NCBI GenBank assembly: GCA_958295605.1
Contig: OY282503.1
Coordinates: forward strand, 23,529,705-23,593,704
Direction: 5' to 3'
DNA from: Ajuga chamaepitys
Taxonomy: Eukaryota > Streptophyta > Magnoliopsida > Lamiales > Lamiaceae
DNA: 64,000 bases
The notes under the pieces are model-generated. The model saw only the letters and a program-made list of their open reading frames with translations, was not told where the DNA came from and searched no databases. Shown in pieces: positions 47,640 to 58,382 of the stretch. Position 1 is the stretch's first letter; every line of letters starts with the position of its first letter. Both the position numbers and the translations under genes were made by a program.

Positions 47640-48400
47640 TTCTAGTGTCCCTTCTCGTGACAAAATAGACACTCATCCTTTGGCAGTTTCAGCTTCTTTT
47701 GAATCCCTCCACTCTTAGGCTTCAAGGTTGCACCGCTAGATGCTTTCTTCTTCTTCTACTCATTCTTCCTTTTAGAAGAGTTTGCAGAAGAGCTCACCAT
47801 GAGCACAGATTCGCCTTTAGAGGTAGAAGATTCATAGGTCTTAAGCATGTTGTGAAGCTCAGGCAAAGTCACCTTCGTGTTGTTCATATTGAAGTTCACT
47901 ATGAAATTTTCAAAAGAACTAGGAAGTGACTGCAAGATCAGATTAGTTGAGACACTTGAGGTTAACACAGTTCCAATCGATGTCAACCTTTCAATTAATC
48001 CGATCATCTTCAGTACATGCTCAGAAATCTGGGCCCCATTATGAAGTTTACACTTAAAGAGGTCACTGAGTATCTCATACTCCATTGTCTGAGCTTGTGA
48101 GGCGTACAGACTCTCCAAGTGTTTTATCATCTCATAAGGGAGCATGTGTTCATGTTTCCTATGCACTTCAATACTCATCGAAGACAACATCACATACTGA
48201 GCCGACGTGGCATCCTCAACATGCTTTTTGTGAGCATCTGCGTCAAACTTAGCATACTCAGGAGAAGTCTTGTCGGGGGATGACACTGATTGGTTCGTCC
48301 AAGACGTACTCAGCCTTTTCTTGCTTTAGCACCAAGCGCAAGCAATGGAGCCAATCGTAAAGTTAGACCCAATCAACTTGTTTGATTCCATCAAACATTT
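47640..48400 (-). pseudogene. Copia C gag
   Basis: The N-terminus is frameshifted: MESNKLIGSNF (about 48398), then LVLKQEKAEYVLDEPISV, then a new frame from 48286. The core reads HKKHVEDATSAQYVMLSSMS, YEMIKHLESLYASQAQTMEY, LFKCKLHNGAQISEHVLKMI and LILQSLPSSFENFIVNFNM, the UBN2 Gag family. It ends with a Lys-rich stretch and zinc knuckle CLFCHEKGH-stop-KRDC (about 47690-47645), where a TAG replaces one residue. Confidence 0.88.
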
Positions 48401-50483
48401 ATAAGCCAAATTCAACATTTTTATCTTAATAGAAAATAATCAAACGGAAAAGTAAATTAGAATAAAGTAAATAAATATCACATTCATATCACTAATCAAA
48501 ACAAGGGTTTATTGTAATGATTAGCTCCCACTAATTTTAACATATTTTGCGTCCCCAAACACAAAATACGAATTTATAATAATTATAAATCTTAGTGGTC
48601 CAAGATCTAGGTCTATATTATTATAGCCTCTGCTTTGGTTGATGACTGCAATAATATCACTTAGTAGGCCTCCAAGCCAATTGCAATAACAATTTTGCAA
48701 TTCCTGGTTAATCCAATTAATTTTGCGCCCTTAAACTATTTTGGTCGCTTTGGCGTCTCAAAACTAATTTAAGCAAGTCATTTCCATCACACGATGCAAA
48801 CAATGCACCTATGAATGAGCCCCAACATCATCGTTTTAGAGTAAACACTTTGGTGTAAAACTCGTGGACGACGGGATTAAGAATTTCATACAATTATGAT
48901 GGACGACGCTTTTATTTCTAAATAAGACTTGGTTTTATTGGGGATTTTATATGTGATACTAATTGTTAAATTTAATATCTAATATTAAATTAAACGCAAT
49001 TACTGGGTGCCGCCTACCCAGGCATAAACTGCGGACCACACATATTGGACGCCACCTACCCATACATATTCTCGCGAACTACATGTATTAGGCGCCGCGT
49101 ACCCAAACATAAAAGCAGTCTTAAATTACTATAATTTAAATTGAATAAGCATAAAATCAAATAATAGCTTACCACATAATATCTAAAAAAATGCCCAACG
49201 AATAAAATTATTAATCCAATTAAAATTTTATTCTTTAATTGAATGTGGATTAAGATTATTATTAATTCTAAATTAATATAAATATACATTTAATATAAAT
49301 TTCAAATTAATATAAATATATAAGTCTAGTATTATTCTTTTAATAATACTATCAAAATTTATTAATCAAATTAATAAATTAAAATTAGTCTATTAGATTA
49401 ATATATTAATTCCAAATTAATATAAGTATACTTTTAATGTTAATTCCAAATTAACATAAATGTATAAGTTTATTATTATTATTTCAAAATAATAATAATA
49501 AGATTTATTAATCTAATTTACAAATTAATATTATAATTGTGATTTTGAATTATTCTAATTAATAAATCTAATTTAATTAATTAAATTAATTTTTTTTTTC
49601 TTATTTTTTGTTTTGACCAATGCAGCCCATTTCATAAAACAGGCCAATTAATATTTGAGGCCCAGCCCAGGAAACAGTCCAGCATAAAGTTTAATTTGCC
49701 CAGCCCACCGGCCCAAAACTCAGTCCAGCCCAAATTCTAAAATGGCCCAGTCTAATCTAGCAGGCCCAGCCCAAAATTTCAGAATCCCAGCCCATTACCA
49801 GTAACAACCTAGTCCTAGCACTCAGCCACGGCCACAACAGCCAGAGCCGCCGCCCTCACCGCCGCCGTGAACGATGCGCAAGAGCGACAGCAATAGCACG
49901 CGACCAACGCCGCCGCCGTCGCACTACCGCATCAAAAGCAGCAGCAACCTTCGTCTTTGCCTAAACACCGTCGCCTCCGCTGCCAAAGACGCATCAAAAG
50001 TAGTAGATGGAATAGCAACAGACCCATGCCGCCACTGTCATGTCCATCACCGTGGACAAGAGGCTCGCAGCAGCAACGACTTTGCCGCCGCCGCTATCTC
50101 TGTCAACAGCAGAAGCAAGGCTTCTCGTGTCGGACTCCATCGTAGCCTTGTGGAGCAGTAGCGCAGCAGCGGCTAGTGCCGCCGCCGCAACCGCCGCCGC
50201 CGTGGTAGACAAACAACGCCAATATGAGAGAACAAGGCTGGAAACAACCTCCATTCCCAATTTTAATATTGGTGAAAAGTTTCAAAATTTTAAGTTTGTT
50301 TAGATTTATGAAACTTGAAAACCATGAATTTCATAAACTTAAAACATGCGTAAAATCAGGTTTGCATAATCCAAAATTTCTACTAAACTCCGAAATAGTT
50401 TATAACAGTTAAAATCAGAATTTCAATTTTCATAGTTTTAACCCACAAATTATTAAATTAAAATAATTATAAATCGAGCCCCG
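48401..50483 (-). other. Long leader of copia C
   Basis: About 2.1 kb between primer-binding site and gag. The part next to the primer site (50220-49810) is GC-rich with GCC/GCA trinucleotide runs. The middle (49620-49140) is extremely AT-rich with repeated TTAATATAAATAT phrases. At 49004-49112 three copies of about 37-43 bp share GGCGCCGCCTACCCA. No protein signal is convincing. Confidence 0.55.
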
Positions 50484-50497
50484 GGCTCTGATACCAC
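50484..50497 (-). other. Primer-binding site of copia C
   Basis: The minus strand reads TGGTATCAGAGCCC, 1 nt after the LTR end CCAACA; initiator-methionine tRNA complement. Confidence 0.92.
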
Positions 50498-50913
50498 TGT
50501 TGGATATTTTCGACTACATCTAATGTACGCAGCAGAATAAACAATCGAGAATATTGATCGTGATTTATAACTGAATTAAAACGTTGAACATTAATTACGC
50601 TAAAGTTAGAATAACTTACTTGTGCGTAATTAACTAGACAGAGTTGAGCGATTGATTTACCACTTCAGGTATCCACGCGTATGTCGTCCGCCGCAGGAAC
50701 TATCCTCAGTACGATCGTTCAATTATTGATTGCTAGGAAATCAATTATTGAACTATATGGTGTTTCTTACTGACAAGATTCAATAGGGAATATATATATA
50801 TATATATATACCCTAGGTATATGGGCCTAATATTCTGGCCTGCTTCAATTAATTAATTAGTATAACCTATTAATTAATTAAAGCCCATATCCTAATTTAG
50901 TCCATTACTTTCA
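50498..50913 (-). repeat. 5' LTR of copia C (minus-strand sense)
   Basis: Pairs with 42934-43373; 24 bp shorter, largely because of a shortened microsatellite block near 50790. Confidence 0.93.
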
Positions 50914-50973
50914 ACATGAAAGTTTTGTATCTTTTTCCTTTTCCTTTTCTTTTTTTTTTTTCTTTTTTCCCCC

Positions 50974-51197
50974 CGTTAAGTTATAAATAAGGGTCAGTTA
51001 TGTAAATAAGAGTATAGCTATTCTATTTGGTTGGATATTTTGTTAATTAGTTAGAAGTGTTAGTTGGTGTGCAACAACGTATAAATACACAACTCTCCCC
51101 ACTTGTATCATTCATTCAGTTTTATGAAAATGAAATGTTTATTCTTCTTCTCTCTAAACTTTCCTCTTTTAGCTCTAGAAGCTTTACAACTTCTTCT
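50974..51197 (+). repeat. 5' LTR of copia D
   Basis: Starts (C)GTTAAGTTATAAATAAGGG (first T changed to C) and ends ...AACTTCTTCT. It includes a TATAAATACA box (51080-51089) and is followed by TGGTATCAAT (51198), a primer-binding site close to the methionine tRNA type. Confidence 0.8.
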
Positions 51198-51257
51198 TGG
51201 TATCAATAATTAGGTCTAGATCATTATTTTCATTTTCGTTTTCGTTCAATTTGCACA

Positions 51258-53300
51258 TTGATCGATTTGCCTGCTTTAACAAGCGTTTCTTACTTTTTTT
51301 TTTTCCAATTCTTTTACTCTTTTTTTCGGGAATCGAATTTGTGTTCTAATTCGGTCAGAAACTTGTTGATTTCTTGTTCAATTCTCTATTTCTTGGAGAA
51401 TTTCTTACTAATTCTACTGATATCTGCCTTAGAAAAATCATTTGATCAACCTAGGGTTTCTTCGAATCCTATTATTTCTCATATTTTTGTCCGATGGAGA
51501 GACATGCACCACCATCACCTACATAAAATGTTCCTGCACAGACAAATCGGGTCTTTTCAAGCTGTTTTCCCTAAATCTTCAGATCAGGCTGCAATGATGA
51601 TCATAAATTTAGGAAATGGTAGGGGTAAGGTTGCTGGTTCTTATGTTGGGGTAGAGGACTTGCCAGGAAATCCAAATAGGATTGGCAAAATTGAAGTGCA
51701 CCTACTGTGGGGGTATGAGAGATGAAGTGCCTGAGTGATTTCATCTTCATGGGGTGCTTGACTGGTATAAAAAATTAAGGGATCAAAAAGGTCATTTGGC
51801 TGCCAATCTAATTGTTGAGGATCAAGCTTTGTCTAGTGTTAAATCTGCTGACTTTTTTGTTATGATTCAATAGGAGCTTACTAAGTATTTTTCTACTAAA
51901 AATTTGAATGATTTGTCTCTCAATTATGCAAATGATGTGACATCTACAGGTGTGTTATTTTCTGAGATTAATTTTTCTTATACACAAGATATACCAAGAA
52001 AATCTTGGATATTGGATACTGGTGCTAGTAAGCACATGTGTTCTAATATAATATGTTTTGCTAGTATTTCTTATTGCCTTCCCCTACTAACATTTTACTA
52101 CCGGATGGTGCTACAAAAACTGTAAGTCATTCAGGCATAGTAAAGGTTACTAAGGATATTACTTTATATAATGCTTTATATGTTCCTTCATTTAAGTACA
52201 ATTTATTATCTGTTTCACAGTTGGTTATAAAAAGTAATTTGCATATTGTCTTTACTAATTCTGGTTGTTTGCTACAGGACCTGAACAATAACAATGCGGT
52301 ATCAAAAGGCATCTTGATGGGCAATTTGTACATTTTGCATTCCATTTTCAATAATTATGTTACATCTCAAGTTCCTCATTTCCCTGTATGCAATTCTATT
52401 GTTTTTCGTAATACCTTGAAATTCTGGCATCCTTCCCTTGGACATGCTTATGTTACAGCCTTGTCATGCTTAACTTTTTTGAGTCACTTGTGTAAAAAGG
52501 TTGAGATTGATGATCTCAAACACTATAATCCTTGCTTTAAGGCTAAACAACATAGGTTGCCTTATGGTAGTAGCCATATTCAAACTATTGTTGTTTTTGA
52601 CATGATTCCCATAGATATTTAGGGTCCTTGTACAGAACCTAGCTTGACAACACACCTTATTTCTTAACAGTTGTAGATGATTTTATCGTGCCACTTGGGC
52701 ATTTTTTATGCATAATAAAACTCAGATTGTTAAGATTCTTAAAGATTTCTTTCTTATGGTAGGAACTCAATCTAGTAAATCTGCAAAAGTGGTGAGATCT
52801 GATAATGGAATTGAATTCTTAAGTGTAGATTGTAAAACATTGTTTGCTTCATTTGGAATCATATATCACACAACATGTGCCTACACCTTTCAACAAAATG
52901 GCATTGTTGAGAGTAAGCATAGACACCTTTTAGAAATTGCAAGGTCTGTCATGTTTCATGCTAGTCTTCCTTTACATTTTTGGCCTTATTCAATTCTAAT
53001 TGCAACATTTATATTTAATAGGCTGCTTACTTCCTTTTTAAAATGGAAACTCCCTTTCATGTATTATATGCCAAAGCACCTGATTATAATTTGTTGCAGC
53101 ATTTTGGCTGCCTTGTGTATGCTGTTAACATTGGCCTGAACAAGAATAAACTTACTACTAGGTCTCATAGTTGTATATTTTTGGGTTTTGTGGCTGTTAA
53201 AAAAAAGGATATTTAATATATGATTTAGATAAGGATATAACACTTGTCCCTAGAGATGTTCAAATTATGAAAATGTGTGTCCTTTTTCTGAAAAACTTGA
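51258..53300 (+). pseudogene. Copia D gag remnant, protease and integrase
   Basis: Gag is reduced to a C-terminal part: GNGRGKVAGSYVGVEDLPGN, then a degenerate knuckle and LDWYKKLRDQKGHLAANLIV. Protease: SWILDTGASKHMCSN (about 52005). GAG-pre-integrase: FWHPSLGHAYVTALSCL (about 52423) and C-x6-KQHRL. Integrase (about 52610-53060): VVRSDNGIEFLS keeps the second catalytic Asp, and NGIVESKHRHLLEIARSVMF the Glu block. Stops or frame changes occur near 51723, 51870, 52060, 52620 and 53138. Confidence 0.85.
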
Positions 53301-53609
53301 CACTGTGATTGACAATGTTGACCTGCCTGTATTACCTAATTTGTGAAACGGTACTATAGGATAATGAAGAGCATTCTAACGCAACGGTTTCTGAATCTAA
53401 TACTCCAGAACTAGGCAGAGGTAAAAGGATAAAGAAGCCTCCATCCTATTTTCTAATGTGGCCCTTTCTAATGAGCATTTTACACATAAATCTGGTAAGC
53501 CATATCCACTTATTACTTTTCCTCAATCTGATTTGAATGTTTATAATGATGGTTATTTTGAATTTATGGCTAATGTGTATGTTCTGAAAGAACCTACTTG
53601 TTACTGAAA

Positions 53610-54603
53610 ATCATGTAAAAGTAAAGAGTGGACAGAGGCAATGGATAAGGAATTAGAGGCTTTAGAAAAAAATAAGACGGGTTTTGAGTGACTTGCCTGA
53701 GGGTAAAAATTTAATAGGAAATAAATGGACGTATAAGGTTAAACTGAATCCAAATGGCACTACTAAATATTACAAAGCAAGCTTTTGTCTGGTTGCTAAA
53801 ATGTTTACGGTTAGGATATTATTTTGCAGTAGCCACTCATGAAAATTGGCATATATCACAACTATACATAAATAATTCTTTCTTACATGGAGTTATAGAT
53901 AAAAGGTTCACATCGAAGCCCCTTGAGGCTACAATAAAGCTAAGACTGGACAAATATTTAAACTAGAAAAGAGCTTAAATGGGTTAAAACAAGCATCTAG
54001 AAGATGAAATTGTGAATTTTCCCAAAAAATAGTTCAATTTTGTTTCAAGCAATCAACTTCCGATCATTGCCTGTTCATTTATGATAACAATGGTTGTTTT
54101 TTTGCTTTACTTGTATACGTAGATGATGTTTTGGTTACAGGTTCGAGTACTACTTTAATTGATCAATTGAAAGCTTACATACGCAGAAGTATTTTTCAGG
54201 TATTGAAATTACCAAGAGTGAAAAAGGAATGTATTTGTGTAAAAAAAAAAAGAAAATTTCTAGTATATTGCGCGACATGGGTCTTACAGGCTGTAAACCA
54301 TCTTCAGTCCCACTACATTCGTCTTAAGCTTAACGCAAGGAAAGCTTATGGAAGAGCCAAATAGGTATCTACACTGATTGGTCGTCTATTATATCTTGGC
54401 TTTACCGGCCCACATATTACATACGCTATCCAACAGTTAAGTTAATTTGTGAATCAACCTTTCCAAACTCATTGGGATGCAGCTTTGAATTTAGTTCGTT
54501 ACTTGAAAGGTTGTCCGAATTTAGATTATTAAATGCTTCAAATAATAAATTAATTCCAACTGCATATTGTGATGCAGACTGGTCATCGTGTAAAGGACGC
54601 ACG
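53610..54603 (+). pseudogene. Copia D reverse transcriptase and RNase H start
   Basis: RT begins SKEWTEAMDKELEALEKNKT (about 53620), continues LPEGKNLIGNKWTYKVKLNP and KYYKASFCLVAKM, and has the intact active site YVDDVLVTGSSTT (about 54114-54150) in a broken frame. Later text includes IGRLLYLGF.GPHITYAIQQLS and the RNase H start YCDADWSSCKGRT, where the solo LTR is inserted. Confidence 0.82.
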
Positions 54604-55856
54604 TGTAGGAATTAACGAATTTCCCTAGGACCTTCTTGGATGTCATAATTCAATATGCACATTGATTAATTCTAAACATACATCTATTAATTTAAATACA
54701 ATACATTGGTGTTTTAGAGTTGACCTGAGAAACGTGTGCACAATGATTCAATGTTACACTCTAGGATTGACCTTCTGGACTGTATCTCTACTCGATCCTC
54801 AACGCCGGATGGACGACGAACTTTGAGAAATCCCAAGTGTGGGAACCAACACTGCCGCCGCCTATGATTTTTTATGTATATCTGTTATATGTCTTCTCTC
54901 TCTCTTTCTCTTCTCTACTTTGTGATTTTTTACGTATGTCTGTTATATTTCACAGACTGAGAGTTATGTATTTAATACATAATAACTGAGTGTGTTCCTG
55001 GCCTGGTAGTTTAATTCCCTACTGGGCTAGGAGCCTGATGGGCCAGTCCAGGGATCAAATACGAGAAATAAAGAAGTGCCTAACTATGAATTAATTCTTC
55101 TATGTTCAGCACAAAACATAATTAATTCATAAATATTAATTCATTCCATTAAAGAATTAATACTGACTTACCCCTTTATTCTCGAATTGAGTCGGGCTTG
55201 AATTAGACTTAATTGATCCCCGTATTTAAGATATCGAATATGCATTAATTAATTTAAGCCTCTGACAGCTTAAATTAATTAATTGATTACTAATTCCTTA
55301 AGTAGTACCACTCAACTTCATTATTGTACCTGAACTTAATCAACCTGCAGGGTTTAGTACAATAAACCTTTTGAGCTCCTTAAGGGGACATCATCATCCT
55401 AAACGGATACGGTTACCTAAACACAAATTACTAGTTATCATATGCAAGCTGCTGTTACCCAAGATAGTAAATCAAAGTGACACACAGACATGCACACATA
55501 ACTGTAATCTTATTTAGGGTTTAGATAATTCACCTAGATCTCTTGTTCTTCACTAAGTTCAGGCAGAAGAACTTATCTCACCGTGATCCTATCAATACGT
55601 AAAGACATACCAATATAAGTAAATAGTCAAGATAAACTATTCCTACTTGATACTGCAGCCTATACCAACAACTCGTCCTCAAGTTTAATCAATCATATGA
55701 TCTTTTGTGATCTACAACACACCATATGATCTACTTATAGAGAGAGATATAGGGACATATGTAGTGATTAGTGTAAATAGAATCAGATAAGAGATTAACA
55801 GAATAACCGAAAACATTGTACATAAAATGTCTTGCTTTCAGTATACAAATCCAACA
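54604..55856 (-). mobile_element. Probable solo LTR inside copia D
   Basis: 1253 bp bounded by TG...CA (plus TGTAGGAATTAACG ... ATCCAACA) and flanked by GCACG/ACACG, a 5-bp duplication with one mismatch. Removing it rejoins the copia D RNase H (DADWSSCKGRT to RSITDYCISLG), which shows it to be an insertion. It has no coding capacity. On the minus strand the start TGTTGGATTTGTATACTG and an inner CTCTCTATAAGTAG suggest that orientation. The partner LTR and internal DNA are absent, as after LTR-LTR recombination. Confidence 0.75.
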
Positions 55857-55861
55857 ACACG

Positions 55862-56206
55862 GAGATCGATCACTGACTATTGCATCTCTCTGGGTACTCC
55901 CTTGATTTCGTCGAAAGTAAAGAAATAAACAACAATGTCCAAATCATCAGTCGAATATGAATATAGATGGCTAGGATCAATAGTTTCGTAGCAACAATGG
56001 ATTTCATACATTCTAGAAGATCTCAAGATTTAAATTCCAAAGCAAATAAAATTGTATTGCGACAACAAAGTTGCTATGCACAACACAGAAAATCTAGAGT
56101 TCCACAATCTAACAAAACATTTAGAGATCGACCGCCGCAATTTCGAGAAAAGTATAAAGAAGGTATTAGAGATACATCATGTATAATCGAAGAACCAACT
56201 TGTTAA
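55862..56206 (+). pseudogene. Copia D RNase H end
   Basis: Continues RSITDYCISLGTPLIS, a stop, TMSKSSVEYEYRWLGS, then in shifted frames LYCDNKVAMHNTEN and TKHLEIDRRNFREKYKEGI, the standard end of copia RNase H. Confidence 0.85.
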
Positions 56207-56305
56207 TTTCTTTATGAAAATCCTAGGCCCAACAGAATTTCAGTTTTCATTGTCTAAGTTCCGATTACTAAATATCGAATAGTAGTCCTACTTGAGTGGG
56301 GCGGG

Positions 56306-56531
56306 TGTTAAGATATTAATAAGGGTAATTTATTTAAATAAGAATATAGCTATTCTATTTTGGTTAGATATTTTGTTAATTTGTTAGAAGTTATAGTTGG
56401 TGTATAACAAATTATAAACACACAACGCTCCTCACTTGTATCATTCATTCAGTTTTTACGAAAAAGAAATGTTTCTTTTTCTTATCTCTAAACTTTCCTC
56501 TTTTAGCTCTAGAAGCTTCATACCTTCTTCA
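56306..56531 (+). repeat. 3' LTR of copia D
   Basis: Preceded by the purine tract GAGTGGGGCGGG. It starts TGTTAAGATATTAATAAGG and ends ...TACCTTCTTCA, followed by TCCCC. Confidence 0.85.
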
Positions 56532-56940
56532 TCCCCAGAAAAAGTAGTCAAGTTTGAATATTTGGAGTCATGATTTTATTATTCTTTGCATTCTTATATA
56601 CCTAAAGTTGAATGAACATGTGATTCAAGCCTACTATAATCAGAATGCATCAAATATTGGGATTATTGTAAAATGTGTATGCCTAAGGGAATGAAATTGT
56701 GCTTTAATTAGCATGTGGAATGTGAAGTGTAAAGTAGACATATCATCTAGAATGTCCCGGTGGTGTATCATATGTTAAATTTAATTTCCAGTGTAATTGA
56801 AGTGATATGGGTATATATGTAATTATGTGTTAGAAGATGTTGCATCTGTTGTAGCATTACCCCATTTTACTAGTTTCATATTTTAAGGGGTTGGAGAGTA
56901 CCTCAATATATAGATACATGTGTATATTCGTACACATATG

Positions 56941-57050
56941 TACAAATACATATATATATATATATATATACACACAAACATATACAGACATATACACATA
57001 TACATACATATATATATATATAAACACACATACACATATACAAAAATATA
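56941..57050. repeat. TA/CA microsatellite
   Basis: Alternating (TA)n and ACACATATAC units; the frames open across it on both strands are artefacts of the repeat. Confidence 0.9.
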
Positions 57051-57483
57051 CAAAATTCAATTGAACTCTTCTTCTTCATCTTCCAATCCTCCCGGCCATT
57101 CCCCCTTCCCTTACAACAAAACCCCCTTAACCTTCCACCCGTGCAACCCTCCCCTCCGCCCCCAAATCCTGATCCCACGCCACCACCCCCTTCCCTCTGC
57201 CGGATTGTGCATCCTAGACTCGTGGTTGACGTTAGCTCTTCCGGCGGGGCTAGAATATGAAGAAGAAGAAGAGTTGAATGGATGAATTCGTTGGGCTAGA
57301 AGGCGTGAAGAGTTTAATTGGTCAGATCTAGGATTCTAAAGAGTTCTTGAATGAGTTCATTGTTTTTGAATATGAATCCAATATTTTTACTGTTCAAAAG
57401 ATGAAATAACTGAAGACACTGTGAAGAAGATGAATGACTTATAGATTTTGTTTCTCCAATCTATAAGTATTGCCGAGCTCGAG

Positions 57484-57521
57484 GGTGAAAGGGGTGGGGG
57501 TGGGGTGGGGTGGGTGGGGTT
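57484..57521 (+). other. G-rich tract, possible G-quadruplex
   Basis: At least six runs of three to five G separated by one to four bases (GGGG-T-GGGGG-T-GGGG-T-GGGG-T-GGG-T-GGGG), fitting the four-run G-quadruplex pattern with very short loops. Confidence 0.8.
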
Positions 57522-58382
57522 CAATTTGTGGTTTTGATTTTTTGAAAGCTTAATTTAAAATATTATGTATTAATATTTCATATAATTATCCTAATTAACA
57601 ATTAAAAAAAAAAAGAAAAATGAAAATATTAAATGAATCTTATAAGTTTTAAAATAAATTTCAAATTTTTTTTTTTAATTTTCTGAATTTTAAATGAATA
57701 GATTTTAAGAAAAAAATTGAATTTTTTATTTCTGCAAAATTAGACTTTTAATATAATTTTCACAAATAAATTTTATTTTTCTAAATATTTAATGATTTTT
57801 TTAGGGTTATAATTTTTTAATAAATTCATATTACTATTTTTTATATTTTTCCATCCTAATAATTAAGTCAGCGGAAAAAACTTATAAAAAATCGAAAAAC
57901 TAATGCCACTTCAGTAAATGAACTCCACCATATCAATGGTCGGTTGTGTTACAAAATAGCCGGTGCAAGTTACATGATATTCTTAGAAAGTGGTAAAATT
58001 ACTGGTTAATTTTTTAATTATGTAATAGTTATATGGCATATTTATCAGTTTTTCCTTTTTATTATACAAAATAATTTATTTTCAGAAATAAGTATGTATC
58101 GTATGTCGTACATGAGAAATTGATGGCTACATTATTTATAATCTTTCTCTGTCTAAAAAAAAATATTCTTACTTTTAACATTAAGAACAAAATCATTAAT
58201 TACATTTTCAAACTTGTATATCATATAATTGTTAGGTTAAAAAAATATTATTATAAAAAGATATTTGTATATATCACTGGGAGAAATATTAGTTATATTA
58301 TAAGATTATTCACCAATTTTGGCTCTAATTAAATTAACAACTATGATCAAATGAAAATTAATTTACCAACTATAAAATCAAG

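Larger units (their letters stand above)
42934..50913 (-). mobile_element. Ty1/copia retrotransposon C
   Basis: LTRs at 42934-43373 and 50498-50913 lie within an ACATG duplication (42929-42933 and 50914-50918). On the minus strand: primer-binding site, a leader of about 2.1 kb, gag, protease, integrase, RT, RNase H, a 1-kb 3' untranslated region and polypurine tract. Frameshifts, stops and loss of the RT active site make it inactive. Confidence 0.93.
50974..56531 (+). mobile_element. Ty1/copia retrotransposon D, heavily decayed
   Basis: Short LTRs (50974-51197 and 56306-56531, about 225 bp) and flanks CCCCC/TCCCC (one mismatch). Coding order is gag remnant, protease, integrase, RT, RNase H. 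RNase H is interrupted by a probable solo LTR (54604-55856). Many stops and frame changes. It lies only 55 bp from copia C. Confidence 0.85.
56537..58382. other. Intergenic DNA with simple repeats
   Basis: No gene seen. Contains a TA/CA microsatellite (56941-57050), a pyrimidine-rich block (57060-57200), a pair of inverted GAAGAAGAAG-type arms (57055-57083 and 57256-57282), a G-rich tract (57484-57521) and very AT-rich DNA from 57540 to 58380. Confidence 0.6.

Noticed and set aside
49874..50303. Overlapping frames in the GCC-rich copia C leader
   Set aside because: They run on both strands through trinucleotide repeats and give only Ala/Ser/Arg-rich text.
56857..57178. Tyr/Ile/Val-rich membrane-like frames
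   Set aside because: Produced by the TA/CA microsatellite in every frame.
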